Source: Saccharomycopsis crataegensis
Taxonomy: Eukaryota; Ascomycota; Saccharomycetes; Ascoideales; Saccharomycopsidaceae
Length of the DNA: 64,000 nt
Assembly: GCF_037102585.1 (NCBI RefSeq)
Contig: NW_027043819.1
Coordinates: forward strand, 744,001-808,000
Direction of reading: 5' to 3'
Under the pieces are notes generated by a model that was given only the letters and a program-made list of their open reading frames with translations, had not been told where the DNA came from and did no database searches. Both the position numbers and the translations under genes were made by a program. Within the stretch, counting starts at the first letter, position 1; the number at the start of each line of letters is the position of its first letter. This document shows positions 21,221-30,939 of the stretch, one piece after another.

Positions 21221-22966
21221 ATGAACAATAGTCCAGATATTATCACCCTTATCCAGAGTAGGATAAACCATATCAACTATCTCTTATGCCTCCAGAATGG
21301 TGATTTCTACTATATGAACAGTGTGAAGTTGACACCGTCACACATCCAATATTTGGTCCACCATTTCCCCTTGAAGGTGAACAGTGTTGTACGAATGGGG
21401 TTGAGTATCGGGTCATTATTGAATCTTCCAATAACATCGGCTGCCAAAGTAAACAAGGTCCTTCAACATATCGTCAATGTGTTTAGTGAGATTGCGTTGA
21501 CCGATGAGGTATATTTAGATACCGCGTTGAATAATTTAGAAGAAGAGTTTGCCATGGATATTCAGAGAGAACAAAATAGTGGTAGACAACATAGTTTTGG
21601 AAGCCACCAGCATACTCGTGGCAATAACACGAATTCCAGGCACCAGCCTTCTCAATCATCATCCAGACGGTTGAAAAGTTCTAGGTCGATTGGGGATTTG
21701 AATAAATTACTCAATCTTAATAATGACACCCTATCCCCAAAAAGTGAAAGTAATCGCACTCCTGGTATTGGTGCTGGAGCCCGAAATTTTGGTAGTCCTT
21801 CATTTGGGAAATTCCAAAATCCTGCCTCTCCTTCACCTACGGGATCGCCAGCAAGGCAACATGATCAGAGAAAGATGAATACCACGCCAACGAAGCAAAA
21901 AGTGACCCCAAATAGACTCACTTCAACTTTAAGAAAAATGAAATCTTCAAATACTTTGCTTTTGAAAAGTACCTCTAATGACCAGCTACATGGACATAAT
22001 ACCAAACATGAACCGTTACCACAGTTGGAGATCAAAAATTCTAAATTGGAATTGTCAGCTTCGAATAACAAGAACACAGGAAGCTTTACAAAACACTTTT
22101 CCGAAAAGAATTTCCCGATCAATTTCCCAATGGATGCAATGTATTCTTTGAACAATTTCCTCACACTTTTACTCAAATTCTTTGAAAAGCTTTTGGCTTA
22201 TATCAATGAAAACAATCCAAATATTATGAAGATAAAGGCGATGCAAAAACAACATGCTGACAGCCTCCTTGCTCCATCACCATCAAATCTTTCGACTTTA
22301 AATATTGTGGCATCTAACTCCAGTAATACCATCGCTACGGATGATGCACCATTCGACTTTTCTCAACCTCCCGCCACAAGACCGTTATTTTTCCCACCTC
22401 CACATTCGAATAACTCCTTCACTTCATTGACTACCTCCAAGTCATCGTCTTCAATGAATTATCTTAATGTTAATGATAGAGATAGTAGCTTGCCGTATAA
22501 CGGAACCATTGGGTCTCCAACTACTACTAAAAGTTCGGTATCTAACCATAGTACCAACATTAACTCCAATGGAGTCTTTTCTACTCCAGGAGCTATTTCC
22601 AAAAAGCAACTATATACCAATAATGGGGTGACTCCAGATAACATTTCTGAGTGTTCACAGCCTTTCCGGACCCCAAGTGGCCATTCGCACCAAATGAGTG
22701 GTGGATATCACAAGCTTTCATTCCCAAGCTCACCTGCCCAAATTCTGATTCCTCCACCTCCAGTCTTTCAAACTCCGCAAATTGAAGGGATTAACACTGC
22801 CACCGTTGATTTACTCAAACTGTTAGATGTGAAGATTCAAAAGGATGTATTTGAACCAATCTTTGAAGTATTTGACACGATTGGAGAAAGTGTGATGCAT
22901 CATGAATTAGATAACTTGATTGAAATATTGGGTAGGGGAAATGGAAACGATGATGACTTTTTCTAA
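21221..22966 (+). CDS. Unidentified protein with ordered ends and a Ser/Asn-rich middle
   Basis: A 581-residue protein I do not recognise. Residues 1-110 look folded and helical (NHINYLLCLQNGDFYYMN, then a hydrophobic VNKVLQHIVNVF helix). Residues 110-290 and 350-520 are Ser/Pro/Asn-rich, with several SP and TP sites that could be proline-directed kinase targets. A helical island lies near 305-345 (NFLTLLLKFFEKLLAYI). The C-terminal 60 residues again look ordered, after a proline run, with VDLLKLLDVKIQKDVFEPIF. This plan suits a regulatory or scaffold protein, but that is inference. Two in-frame CTG codons occur near the C terminus (22746-22748 and 22820-22822). The start is ATG and upstream is AT-rich. 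Confidence 0.8.
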   Translation: MNNSPDIITLIQSRINHINYLLCLQNGDFYYMNSVKLTPSHIQYLVHHFPLKVNSVVRMGLSIGSLLNLPITSAAKVNKVLQHIVNVFSEIALTDEVYLDTALNNLEEEFAMDIQREQNSGRQHSFGSHQHTRGNNTNSRHQPSQSSSRRLKSSRSIGDLNKLLNLNNDTLSPKSESNRTPGIGAGARNFGSPSFGKFQNPASPSPTGSPARQHDQRKMNTTPTKQKVTPNRLTSTLRKMKSSNTLLLKSTSNDQLHGHNTKHEPLPQLEIKNSKLELSASNNKNTGSFTKHFSEKNFPINFPMDAMYSLNNFLTLLLKFFEKLLAYINENNPNIMKIKAMQKQHADSLLAPSPSNLSTLNIVASNSSNTIATDDAPFDFSQPPATRPLFFPPPHSNNSFTSLTTSKSSSSMNYLNVNDRDSSLPYNGTIGSPTTTKSSVSNHSTNINSNGVFSTPGAISKKQLYTNNGVTPDNISECSQPFRTPSGHSHQMSGGYHKLSFPSSPAQILIPPPPVFQTPQIEGINTATVDLLKLLDVKIQKDVFEPIFEVFDTIGESVMHHELDNLIEILGRGNGNDDDFF

Positions 22967-23781
22967 TTCATCTAAAATATCTCCGAAAATTTCATTTCTG
23001 ATTGGTGAGTGTTGGTGATTCTTTCGCCTTTTATTTTCTCAATTTTCAATTTTAATTTGTTTGTTATTATTGTTATTTCTATTTTCTTTTCTAAATTTTT
23101 ATTCACTTCAGATTTTAAATGTGCTTTATTTTTTTTTTTTATCTCATTTTTTTGAATTTTAGTTTTGCTGATCTTTCCCTTAATTGTTTTTTTGTTTTGG
23201 TATTTTTCGCTACACTCTGTGTTTTGGGTTACTATATATTACTCTTGAATTTTGTTTTTTCTTTTACTGTTACCAATAACCTAATAACCTTCTTTATATC
23301 TTTGGACTGTCGCTTTAATTCATTATTAGACAAAAAGACTCTGTCTATAGCTCGTCACCCTCTGCTAATTACTATTATTATTATTTGTATTATTCTTATT
23401 GTCCTTTTTGTTAGTACACTAATTTCATTTCTTCAATTTAAAGTCCCCTTATTCAAGGCAAATCATTAATTATTTAATTTTTTTTCCCCTTATTTTTCTT
23501 CAGTTCTCTATGTATTATTCAATCTAGATCTGTTGTTTTTTTGTTACAAATATATCGTTAGTCTTCATCTAATACATTATTATTGATATTCTAATCAATA
23601 GTTCTGTTTACTACGCTGTTGTAACAACCTTTTCTCCATTTTTTTTTCGGCAATGAGCTTGGAATAATAAATACGTTAAAATATTATCTATTTGCAAGGA
23701 ATAAAAATAGTTTGTACAAATATTAGCATTGATCTTCTTCAACTTTATCTGAACTCTTTCAAAGAGTCTTCTTTTAAAACT
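22967..23781. other. intergenic between convergent genes
   Basis: T-rich on the plus strand throughout, lying between two facing stop codons. An open frame at 23119-23469 is a hydrophobic translation of this T-rich DNA and I do not accept it as a gene. Confidence 0.55.
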
Positions 23782-24336
23782 TTAATTCCAAATTCTTTTT
23801 GCTATATTTCTCCAGACTAAATGATCGGTTAGTAAAACAGACAAATGACACAAAATGCAAAAAAAAAACAATGATAATGATCCTAACTTACTTATATTTG
23901 CAACCCTTCTCCCCAAAATTCTTCCCACTAATGGTAAAACAACAAAATTCAACAACCCCACGAGTTGATTCATACTCTCCTCCCATTGCAACTGACTATC
24001 ATCATCATCATCTTCTTCTTCTTCCTCCTCTTCTTCTTCTTCTTCGCCTTCACTGTATTCCTCGTTCCTCGAAAAGTATTCAGCTTTATTACCCAAACGA
24101 TGCGCTAGTATTTCCTGTGGACTAAGGCGATTCTGTTTCTCTGAATCCTCCTCCTCCTGTGCTGGTTCGGTTGAGGATACTGATTCCGGAGATGGTATAA
24201 CCACTTCTTCTTGACCCAGTAAAGTATTGGAGTTGGCACTGTCTTGAGTAGCAGCAGGAGGTTGCTCAGTATTGGTTATCTGATCTCCCAAGGATTTGGT
24301 TTCCTCAATGGGTATTTCTGGCACGGTGCTCGACAT
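23782..24336 (-). CDS. MIM2: Mitochondrial outer-membrane import protein Mim2 (spliced)
   Basis: Exon 1 is 24336-23892 and exon 2 is 23816-23782, giving 159 residues. The C-terminal third matches Mim2, which with Mim1 inserts helical proteins into the mitochondrial outer membrane: QLQWEESMNQLVGLLNFVV, then LPLVGRILGRRVANIIW. The single membrane segment is about residues 122-143. The N-terminal part is acidic and disordered, with a Glu/Asp run just before the conserved motif, and is longer than in S. cerevisiae (87 residues). The intron (23817-23891) has GTAAGT, TACTAAC and TTTAG. It joins ANI to IWRN, which restores the Mim2-like tail. Upstream frame to 24498 begins at TTG and is left out. 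Confidence 0.82.
   Translation of the reverse strand: MSSTVPEIPIEETKSLGDQITNTEQPPAATQDSANSNTLLGQEEVVIPSPESVSSTEPAQEEEDSEKQNRLSPQEILAHRLGNKAEYFSRNEEYSEGEEEEEEEEEEEDDDDDSQLQWEESMNQLVGLLNFVVLPLVGRILGRRVANISKLGSLSLFFFCILCHLSVLLTDHLVWRNIAKRIWN
23817..23891 (-). other. MIM2: MIM2 intron (75 nt, in frame, no stop)
   Basis: It begins GTAAGT, has TACTAAC at 23834-23828 and ends TTTAG. Its length is a multiple of three and it contains no stop in the reading frame, so an unspliced message also encodes a full protein with 25 extra, mostly hydrophobic residues. Confidence 0.8.
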
Positions 24337-24674
24337 TGATTTTGTTGGTTTGGTGGTTGTGTTTTTTCTATTGGTAATATATAACCAGCATAAAGAGTAT
24401 ATTCGACAGCAGAGTAGATGCTTCTGGCCTGGATGATGAGGTGTTTGTGCTGATTGATCATCACTGGCGGTCCAAAGATTGTTTTTGAAGATTCTCAATA
24501 ATCCGCATAGAAGCCCCCGCAGGCATTAATTTTTTTTTTTTTTTCCAATATAAGCTCCATTAGTACTACAAGTTATGCCCATTGGAAATATCTACTCTTG
24601 GAAATCCAGGGGATCATTGTTTTTTACTTGTTTTTCTTGATTCACAGTTTCGAACTCTATATCGATATCTGTTG
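24337..24674. other. shared upstream region of MIM2 and CCA1
   Basis: A 338-bp divergent promoter region with a T-tract at about 24529-24544. Nothing else stands out. Confidence 0.5.
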
Positions 24675-26477
24675 ATGTGTACCCTAAGAAAAATTATCAA
24701 ACCTTCTTATTTATTCAACCAAATCAGATCAATCCATCAACATCACCATCATTATACACAAATGGCTACTCCATCATTATACAAGCCACAGGTGGGGTTC
24801 CAGATCCATCCTAAGATTCAGCTTAATGAGAATGAGTTGAAAATCAAGAACTTGCTTGAAGATTTCTGTCAATATTACAATGATTTGCATCCTCCGGTAG
24901 ATGGAGAGTTGAACAATTCTCATGAGCCTCTTATGTTAAGAATCACTGGTGGGTGGGTTCGTGATAAGTTGTTAGGAAAAGAAAGTCATGATGTCGATAT
25001 TGCCATCAACAAACTTTCTGGAGAATCATTTGCCACTCAATTGCAACATTTCATGTCAGAAAACCCCCAATATTCGGCGATGGTAGATGATCCCGGTAAT
25101 GGCAGTAGTAAGATCCACAAAATCGACAAGAACCCTGAAAAATCTAAGCATTTGGAAACGGTGACTACCAAACTTTTCGATCAAAGCATTGATTTTGTAA
25201 ACTTGCGAGACGAAGAGTACGCAGATAGTAATAGTCGTGTGCCTACCACCGTACAATTTGGTACTGCGAAACAAGATGCGTTAAGAAGAGATGCCACATT
25301 AAATGCCCTTTTCTATAACTTGACCACCGAACAAATCGAAGATTATACTGGCCAAGGGGAAAAGGATTTAGAACTTGGGGTGTTGCGGACCCCATTGGAA
25401 CCATTGCAGACATTTCTCGATGATCCGTTGAGAATTCTCCGTTTGGTGAGATTTGCTGGTCAATTTGGATTCAAAATCGACGATAATGCCATGGATGTGT
25501 TAATTCATGACGAACAAAACATTAAGATCAACTTGCTTCGCAAGGTTTCTAAAGAAAGAATCGGTATTGAATTTGGGAAACTATTGAGTGCGAAATACCC
25601 TGTGGTCGGGTTGAAATTATTGAACAAGGCCGATTTATACAGTATCATCTTGAACATTGATCCGGACTTCACCGATCCACATTTGGATAAATTCTATTAC
25701 GAAAACTTCCCTACCGTATTCAACAACGATATTGAATTGTTGAATGGAATCTACAACGACTTGAAAGCATCTTCCGAATTGTCGCCATTGGAACAAGAAT
25801 TGTTGGCCATCCTTGACCCAGAACAACACGATGCTAAATCAGATGAGGAGAAAAATTTCCAACGTAATTTCTACATGATTTTTATATTCAAGAACTTAGT
25901 TACCAAATCGATTTTCCCAACCCCAACCTATGAGATCAAAATGGTGCCACCAGGTAACGCCAAGGCCGGAAAGAAGCCAAAGGGGTTCCATCCAATAGAG
26001 TACATGATCAAAGAATGTTTCCATTTCCACAAGCATGATGCCGAGTTAGTGGATAAAGTCATTGTTACTAACCAGGAAAATCTCAAATTATATTTTGATG
26101 AATCAGTATTTGTCAAAAAATCTCTATTGGGGTTCAACTTGATTAGAACAATGAGAACCGATGATTATTGGAAACTTTCATTAATTATGAACTATCTTGA
26201 AACTTACGGTGATCATGCCAAACGTGAGCATTTCTGCAAAATCTTTAGTTACATTAGTGCTTCTGGATTAGGAAAAGTATACGAGGACAAGGCAGTGATT
26301 GACGGTAAACAATTGGGGCAAATCTTGAATAAAAAACCAGGCAAGTGGTTAAGAGAAGTCAATGATTTGATTTTTCAATGGCAATTGGACCATCATGGAA
26401 TGAACCCTGAAGAATTAAAGGAAGGTTGTATTAAGTATATTAAAGAGGATGAGAAGATTCAAAACTTGATCAATTGA
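24675..26477 (+). CDS. CCA1: tRNA CCA-adding nucleotidyltransferase Cca1
   Basis: A class II nucleotidyltransferase that adds CCA to tRNA 3' ends. Catalytic motifs are intact: GGWVRDKLLG followed by HDVDIAI (the two metal-binding Asp), RRDATLNALFYN, and DDPLRILRLVRFA. The first ATG (24675) gives 600 residues with a basic, hydroxylated leader. A second in-frame ATG at 24762 starts MATPSLYKP and gives 571 residues. S. cerevisiae CCA1 uses such nested starts to send the long form to mitochondria and the short one to cytosol and nucleus; the same is inferred here. The frame continues upstream to a TTG at 24582. The C-terminal IDGKQLGQILNKKPG also matches the family. Confidence 0.95.
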   Translation: MCTLRKIIKPSYLFNQIRSIHQHHHHYTQMATPSLYKPQVGFQIHPKIQLNENELKIKNLLEDFCQYYNDLHPPVDGELNNSHEPLMLRITGGWVRDKLLGKESHDVDIAINKLSGESFATQLQHFMSENPQYSAMVDDPGNGSSKIHKIDKNPEKSKHLETVTTKLFDQSIDFVNLRDEEYADSNSRVPTTVQFGTAKQDALRRDATLNALFYNLTTEQIEDYTGQGEKDLELGVLRTPLEPLQTFLDDPLRILRLVRFAGQFGFKIDDNAMDVLIHDEQNIKINLLRKVSKERIGIEFGKLLSAKYPVVGLKLLNKADLYSIILNIDPDFTDPHLDKFYYENFPTVFNNDIELLNGIYNDLKASSELSPLEQELLAILDPEQHDAKSDEEKNFQRNFYMIFIFKNLVTKSIFPTPTYEIKMVPPGNAKAGKKPKGFHPIEYMIKECFHFHKHDAELVDKVIVTNQENLKLYFDESVFVKKSLLGFNLIRTMRTDDYWKLSLIMNYLETYGDHAKREHFCKIFSYISASGLGKVYEDKAVIDGKQLGQILNKKPGKWLREVNDLIFQWQLDHHGMNPEELKEGCIKYIKEDEKIQNLIN

Positions 26478-26898
26478 TAAGTGATGCGGGCATATTTTCT
26501 TGAGTTTTTCTTTCCAAATATTTATTCTTTATTCGCTTGTGATATATAATTCAATTTTCCCAATTTTTATTCTTTATGCTTTAATAATGGCAGTTTATTT
26601 TGAGCATGTATGTCTTTGTAAATAAAAGATCTTTAGCCGAGCCGTATTGTTCAATCAATTCCCAATTGGAATCTTCAATTTCTTATCGTCATTCAGTCTA
26701 CATACAACACACATACTGACAAAATTCAAAAGCAATATCGTTAACGAACAAAATAAAGGAAGAAACAAGCATTGAAAGATACCAAGAATGAAACATAGAA
26801 AATAATACAAAAAGATTTGGCTCCAGCATCCTATTTTCCTATTAAATGAAAATCACAGTAACAGGAAGGAAAAAAGAAAAAAGACAACATATAACTTT
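26478..26898. other. intergenic between convergent CCA1 and CTA1
   Basis: AT-rich 3' region shared by two facing genes. No gene seen. Confidence 0.55.
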
Positions 26899-28443
26899 TC
26901 ACAATTTAGAATGGAAAGGACAAGCGGAAACTTTTCCATTCTTATTGAACAATTGCACATTTTTGTCACTATCACGAGGATCAAGCTGGTAAATTTCCTT
27001 CTTGATATCCGCGCCTAAATTAGGATGAACCTTGGTAAACATATCAATGACACGGTCTTGGATATCTCTCTTTGCTCCTGAGGCATGTACTGCAACATTG
27101 TGGGCCAAGGCTTTTTGTTGACCTGGTTGCTTTGACATCACCTTAGCATACAAGTCAGTAGCTTGTTGGAAATCAATTGGTCCAACCACTTTCCAGTGCT
27201 TAGCAAATGCCGGGCCGGTCCATACTTCTTGATGTGCTTGTAATTTCACATCACTGCGTACTTCTACTGGAACATTTGTTGCAAGATAGTTTGGAGCAGA
27301 GCCCAAATTACCATTTACTTGCATCGCACCGTCCCTAATATGAGGAGCATATGCTGAACGGGCAGCAAATGGGCAATTGACAGGAATTTGATTATAGTTA
27401 ACACCCAAACGATGACGGTGAGTATCTGGATACGAGAAGAGTCTCGATTGAAGCACTGGATCAGCGGAAGCTTCGATACCTGGAACGGTATGTGAAGGGG
27501 AGAAGGCAGCTTGTTCAACTTCGGCGAAATAGTTTTGTGGATTTTCATTAAGAACAAACTTCCCGAATCTTCTCAATGGGAATTGAGATTGTGGCCAGAC
27601 TTTGGTCAAATCAAAGACGGAGAAAGGTAATTTGGCAGCTTCTTCTTGGGTCATTGATTGCACATACACAGTCCAAGAAGGATTATCACCTTTCTTAATA
27701 GCATTGAACAAATCGTGTTGAGCAAAGTCTGGATCAGATCCAGCCAAATCACCAGCTTGTTCGTTATTAAAAGTTTTGATACCTTGATCACACTTGAAAT
27801 GGATTTGGACATATCTCCATTCACCTTTGGCGTTGGTCCACTTGTAAGTATGGCCAGAGTAACCATGCATAAATCTGTATCCGTAAGGAGTGCCTCTGTC
27901 ACTAAACAAGATACAAACTTGGTGAATTGCTTCTTGGTTTGAAGTCAAATAGTCCCAAAACATATCTGGATCCTTCAAATTTGTTTCTGGGTTTCTCTTC
28001 TGGGTGTGAATGAAGTGTGGGAACTTGGAAGGATCTCTGATAAAGAAGACCGGAGTATTATTCATGACCAAGTCATAGTTACCTTCTTCGGTGTAAAACT
28101 TGACAGCAAAGCCTCTTGGATCTCTAGCAGTGTCTGCAGAGCCTTTTTCACCACCAACAGTACTAAATCTCACAAAAGTTTTGGTCTTCTTGCCAACCTG
28201 ATTCAAGAAAGCAGCGCTACACATATCAGAAATGTCGTCAGTGACCTCGAAATAACCATAGGCACCAGAGCCCTTGGCATGAACCACACGCTCAGGAATA
28301 CGTTCCCTATCGAAATGAGCCAAGGAATCAATCAAGCTGAAATCTTGCAAAAGCAAAGGACCATCCTGACCAATTCTTTGGGTAGCAAATGGCTCGCTGA
28401 CTGGGCAGCCTTCAGAAGTGGAGAAAACTTTCTTATTAGACAT
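26899..28443 (-). CDS. CTA1: Peroxisomal catalase (catalase A type)
   Basis: A 514-residue haem catalase that breaks down hydrogen peroxide from fatty-acid oxidation and other oxidases. The active-site residues are present: His55 in VVHAKGSGA, Asn128 in VMNNTPVFF, and the proximal haem ligand Tyr338 in RLFSYPDTHRHR. The C terminus is SKL, a canonical PTS1 peroxisome signal. Length matches the small-subunit catalase clade. No CTG codon occurs in the gene and Leu is mostly TTG, as in highly expressed yeast genes. An AGGGG stress element lies 43 bp before the ATG and two Yap1-type sites further upstream. CTA1 and CHL4 are also neighbours in S. cerevisiae, with RMD5. Confidence 0.98.
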   Translation of the reverse strand: MSNKKVFSTSEGCPVSEPFATQRIGQDGPLLLQDFSLIDSLAHFDRERIPERVVHAKGSGAYGYFEVTDDISDMCSAAFLNQVGKKTKTFVRFSTVGGEKGSADTARDPRGFAVKFYTEEGNYDLVMNNTPVFFIRDPSKFPHFIHTQKRNPETNLKDPDMFWDYLTSNQEAIHQVCILFSDRGTPYGYRFMHGYSGHTYKWTNAKGEWRYVQIHFKCDQGIKTFNNEQAGDLAGSDPDFAQHDLFNAIKKGDNPSWTVYVQSMTQEEAAKLPFSVFDLTKVWPQSQFPLRRFGKFVLNENPQNYFAEVEQAAFSPSHTVPGIEASADPVLQSRLFSYPDTHRHRLGVNYNQIPVNCPFAARSAYAPHIRDGAMQVNGNLGSAPNYLATNVPVEVRSDVKLQAHQEVWTGPAFAKHWKVVGPIDFQQATDLYAKVMSKQPGQQKALAHNVAVHASGAKRDIQDRVIDMFTKVHPNLGADIKKEIYQLDPRDSDKNVQLFNKNGKVSACPFHSKL

Positions 28444-29048
28444 TATTAATATCGCTTTCTGTTTTGCTTGTACAGAAAATGAAGTAGGGGAAGCGAAAAC
28501 AAAATTATCGACATCTGAAAAAAAATGAAAAATTGTAGGAATTATTGCTGTTTATATACGTAGTAGGATCAATATTTTATTAGGGCCGCCGATATGAGGA
28601 GAGCGGTGATGATGATGCGCGCACTACCAAAAATACCTGGCAAGATCAATTGCAAAACAAACACCTATAAATCAATTTATAAATCAAGAAATTGGTGGAG
28701 GTAATGGATATTATTGTTGATTTTAAGAATATCCAATACCTATGTATGTATTTATCTAGGTATGTCTGTATGTATCTATCTGGGTTGGGCCAACATAGAT
28801 TTGTTAGGGATATGACAGATGAGTTGTGCGATGCTGCTTTCTAAGCGGTAGGCTGTGATTGGTCATTGATAGGTTGGCGGGAAGTTGCGATCGTCTCCAC
28901 TTGCGACTCCCCCCGTAAGTCATTTTTGTCACGGGGAAAGTCACGACTTCCCGGTCCAATTCGCAGTATACCAATTCAACGGCACCATTGAGTGTTCAGG
29001 TGTTTTTTTGGCTAAAGCCATCCGAACACCTAATGATTGTGTAATTGG

Positions 29049-29055
29049 TTACTAA
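29049..29055. promoter_or_regulatory. Yap1/Cap1-type site TTACTAA
   Basis: This is the canonical AP-1-like response element of fungal oxidative-stress factors, about 610 bp before the catalase ATG. A second copy lies 111 bp away. Confidence 0.45.
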
Positions 29056-29159
29056 TCAAATGTCGTCACAATGTACCATGCACTTGGTTATTATGTGTGT
29101 TAGGGTTTTCTGAAAAATAGATGTCCAGGTGTTGCTATGTCATTGATTATGTAAGCGTC

Positions 29160-29166
29160 TTACTAA
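29160..29166. promoter_or_regulatory. second Yap1/Cap1-type site TTACTAA
   Basis: It repeats the element at 29049-29055. It is nearer CHL4 (145 bp) than CTA1 (about 720 bp), so which gene it serves is uncertain. Confidence 0.4.
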
Positions 29167-29310
29167 GCAATCTGTTGTGATTACATAATCTTTTTTTTTT
29201 TTTTGTTATTGTTTTTATTTTGTTTTGTTTTTTTTTACAGATAATTTTTTTGTTTGGTAAACATTGAAGCCCCAATCAACAATAATAACAGATTCATTCA
29301 TAAAAATACA

Positions 29311-30939
29311 ATGAAGAACAAAGGTTCTTTGCCCAATGACTATATTCCTTCGCTCACTCCTATAACTCTTAGGCGGTCCCTAACAAGGCTATCGCTAAAG
29401 AGCATCAATAATCTTGCATATCTCTGGTGTAGGCTTACCTCAACTCAGCCAGACCTTAAATCATCTCAAGAATATAAACACAACCGTTTATCCCGCCTGC
29501 AGCTTATTTTTAATGCTCTCGCATTCTTCACAGCCCATTCAAAGGTAATTGCCGGCCAAGTTCCTGGTGGTAAGCTATGCACAAAGAAACAGCTCTTGGA
29601 TAGAATACTCGTTGAGTACTGGCACAAAGGTTTGAATTTGCTTCAAATATCACAAATCGATTGTCAATTATTAATAGATAAGCCAAATTCATTCATGTGG
29701 ACTTCGTCAAAAATTCTTGATAATTTCGAAAAGACGAGGCCTTTAAAACTTCCTCATCTCAACAATCAAAAATTACTCAAATCATTGTCCAGCGATTTGA
29801 GCTCAGTGTTCTTGAACCACATTTATGTGTGTCATCATCCGATTTATCCTGTGATCATCATACGAATCCAACTATTCGATATTGTCTCTAAGGATCATTC
29901 TTTGAAAGCGAACGTTATTTCAAGAAAAGCTTTCTTTGTAATGATCCCTTCCTCTTCAAATTTCATCATCCACAATATTATCAACCCTAACGATATTTCC
30001 GGAAAGTTAATCCTTCAATCACTAGAAAGATCACTATGTGGGCCAGACAGTCAAATTCATTTGGTCAACGATCCCTCGATGAAAATCAAAAATTTTGAAT
30101 CAATTTTCTTATTAAATGGTAATTCTCGTTTTGCGAATTGTGAGGGAAATTGGGCGGTGTATGCCGATGATAATGTGGATATTTCACCATTTGATATACC
30201 CACCTTACATCAAAATGTTGTGAATTTTTGCAAGCTTAATGGACTTGAATCGAAAAGCAATAACGAGGGTAATCTTGATGAGGATGATGATGATGATTTG
30301 CAGATCATTAGCGACCAGGACCAAATTGATCGGATCGATCGTAAAAATCTTATCAATGTCGCCAATTTGCGTTTTAAAGGTGTTGCCAATGGTAAATTAA
30401 AATCAAAGCGGCTATTTGAAGATTATCAAAATCTGCGTTCTCCGTTAAAGAGACTAAGAAGATCTGCCAACTCAAAAGTAAAGAAGGATGATGAAAAAAT
30501 TGATAAAAAAAATAATGAATTATTACAAAGAAACTTTGATCAAAGTCAATTCTCATCAATTGTCCCGATCCAAGAAGTTGAATTTGCGATCCATGGAGAT
30601 ATTAAAACATATCACCCTCATAGTCAATCAAGATGCTCATCCATAGAGACAGAATTGGCAAAACCAAAATTCACGTTAAAGCTTAGTGGTAATGATGTCT
30701 TTGCTGGACTTCATGAATTAGCAGTAACCCCTGTTTCAGCCGCGTCTAGATCTACCTCGACCAAAATCAAGACAATTGTGGATCCATATAATGTTCCAAG
30801 CTGGTTAACTGGGGAAGAGGGATCTAAATCGGGGACTATTGTGAAAAACAAGTTCTATAAACCTTTTGGCAATGATTCTCTGGTCAAAGGGAAAGGTTAC
30901 TTCCGGAAATTCGTCGATAATAATGGTGAGATTATTTAA
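29311..30939 (+). CDS. CHL4: Inner kinetochore protein Chl4 (CENP-N)
   Basis: A 542-residue CENP-N orthologue, part of the Ctf19/CCAN complex that reads centromeric nucleosomes and helps establish kinetochores. Conserved stretches include VEYWHKGLNLLQISQIDCQL (about 101-120), VIIIRIQLFD, LNGNSRFANCEGNWAVYADD, and at the end VPSWLTGEEGSKSGTIV. All align by eye with S. cerevisiae Chl4. An acidic and basic disordered linker lies between about residues 310 and 420. The open frame reaches back to a TTG at 29254; I use the first ATG, which places DYIPSLTP where yeast has DNYVPTSD. It is divergent from CTA1, as the conserved CTA1-RMD5-CHL4 cluster would predict. Confidence 0.93.
   Translation: MKNKGSLPNDYIPSLTPITLRRSLTRLSLKSINNLAYLWCRLTSTQPDLKSSQEYKHNRLSRLQLIFNALAFFTAHSKVIAGQVPGGKLCTKKQLLDRILVEYWHKGLNLLQISQIDCQLLIDKPNSFMWTSSKILDNFEKTRPLKLPHLNNQKLLKSLSSDLSSVFLNHIYVCHHPIYPVIIIRIQLFDIVSKDHSLKANVISRKAFFVMIPSSSNFIIHNIINPNDISGKLILQSLERSLCGPDSQIHLVNDPSMKIKNFESIFLLNGNSRFANCEGNWAVYADDNVDISPFDIPTLHQNVVNFCKLNGLESKSNNEGNLDEDDDDDLQIISDQDQIDRIDRKNLINVANLRFKGVANGKLKSKRLFEDYQNLRSPLKRLRRSANSKVKKDDEKIDKKNNELLQRNFDQSQFSSIVPIQEVEFAIHGDIKTYHPHSQSRCSSIETELAKPKFTLKLSGNDVFAGLHELAVTPVSAASRSTSTKIKTIVDPYNVPSWLTGEEGSKSGTIVKNKFYKPFGNDSLVKGKGYFRKFVDNNGEII

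Larger units (their letters stand above)
28444..29310. other. divergent CTA1-CHL4 intergenic region
   Basis: An 867-bp shared upstream region. It holds two TTACTAA sites and, at about 28875-28960, a GC-richer patch dense in small inverted repeats. A T-tract with TTTTTGTTT runs lies next to the CHL4 start. No gene seen. Confidence 0.55.

Noticed and set aside
23119-23469. 116-codon hydrophobic frame
   Set aside because: It arises from T-rich DNA between convergent genes and shows no domain or membrane-protein pattern beyond composition.
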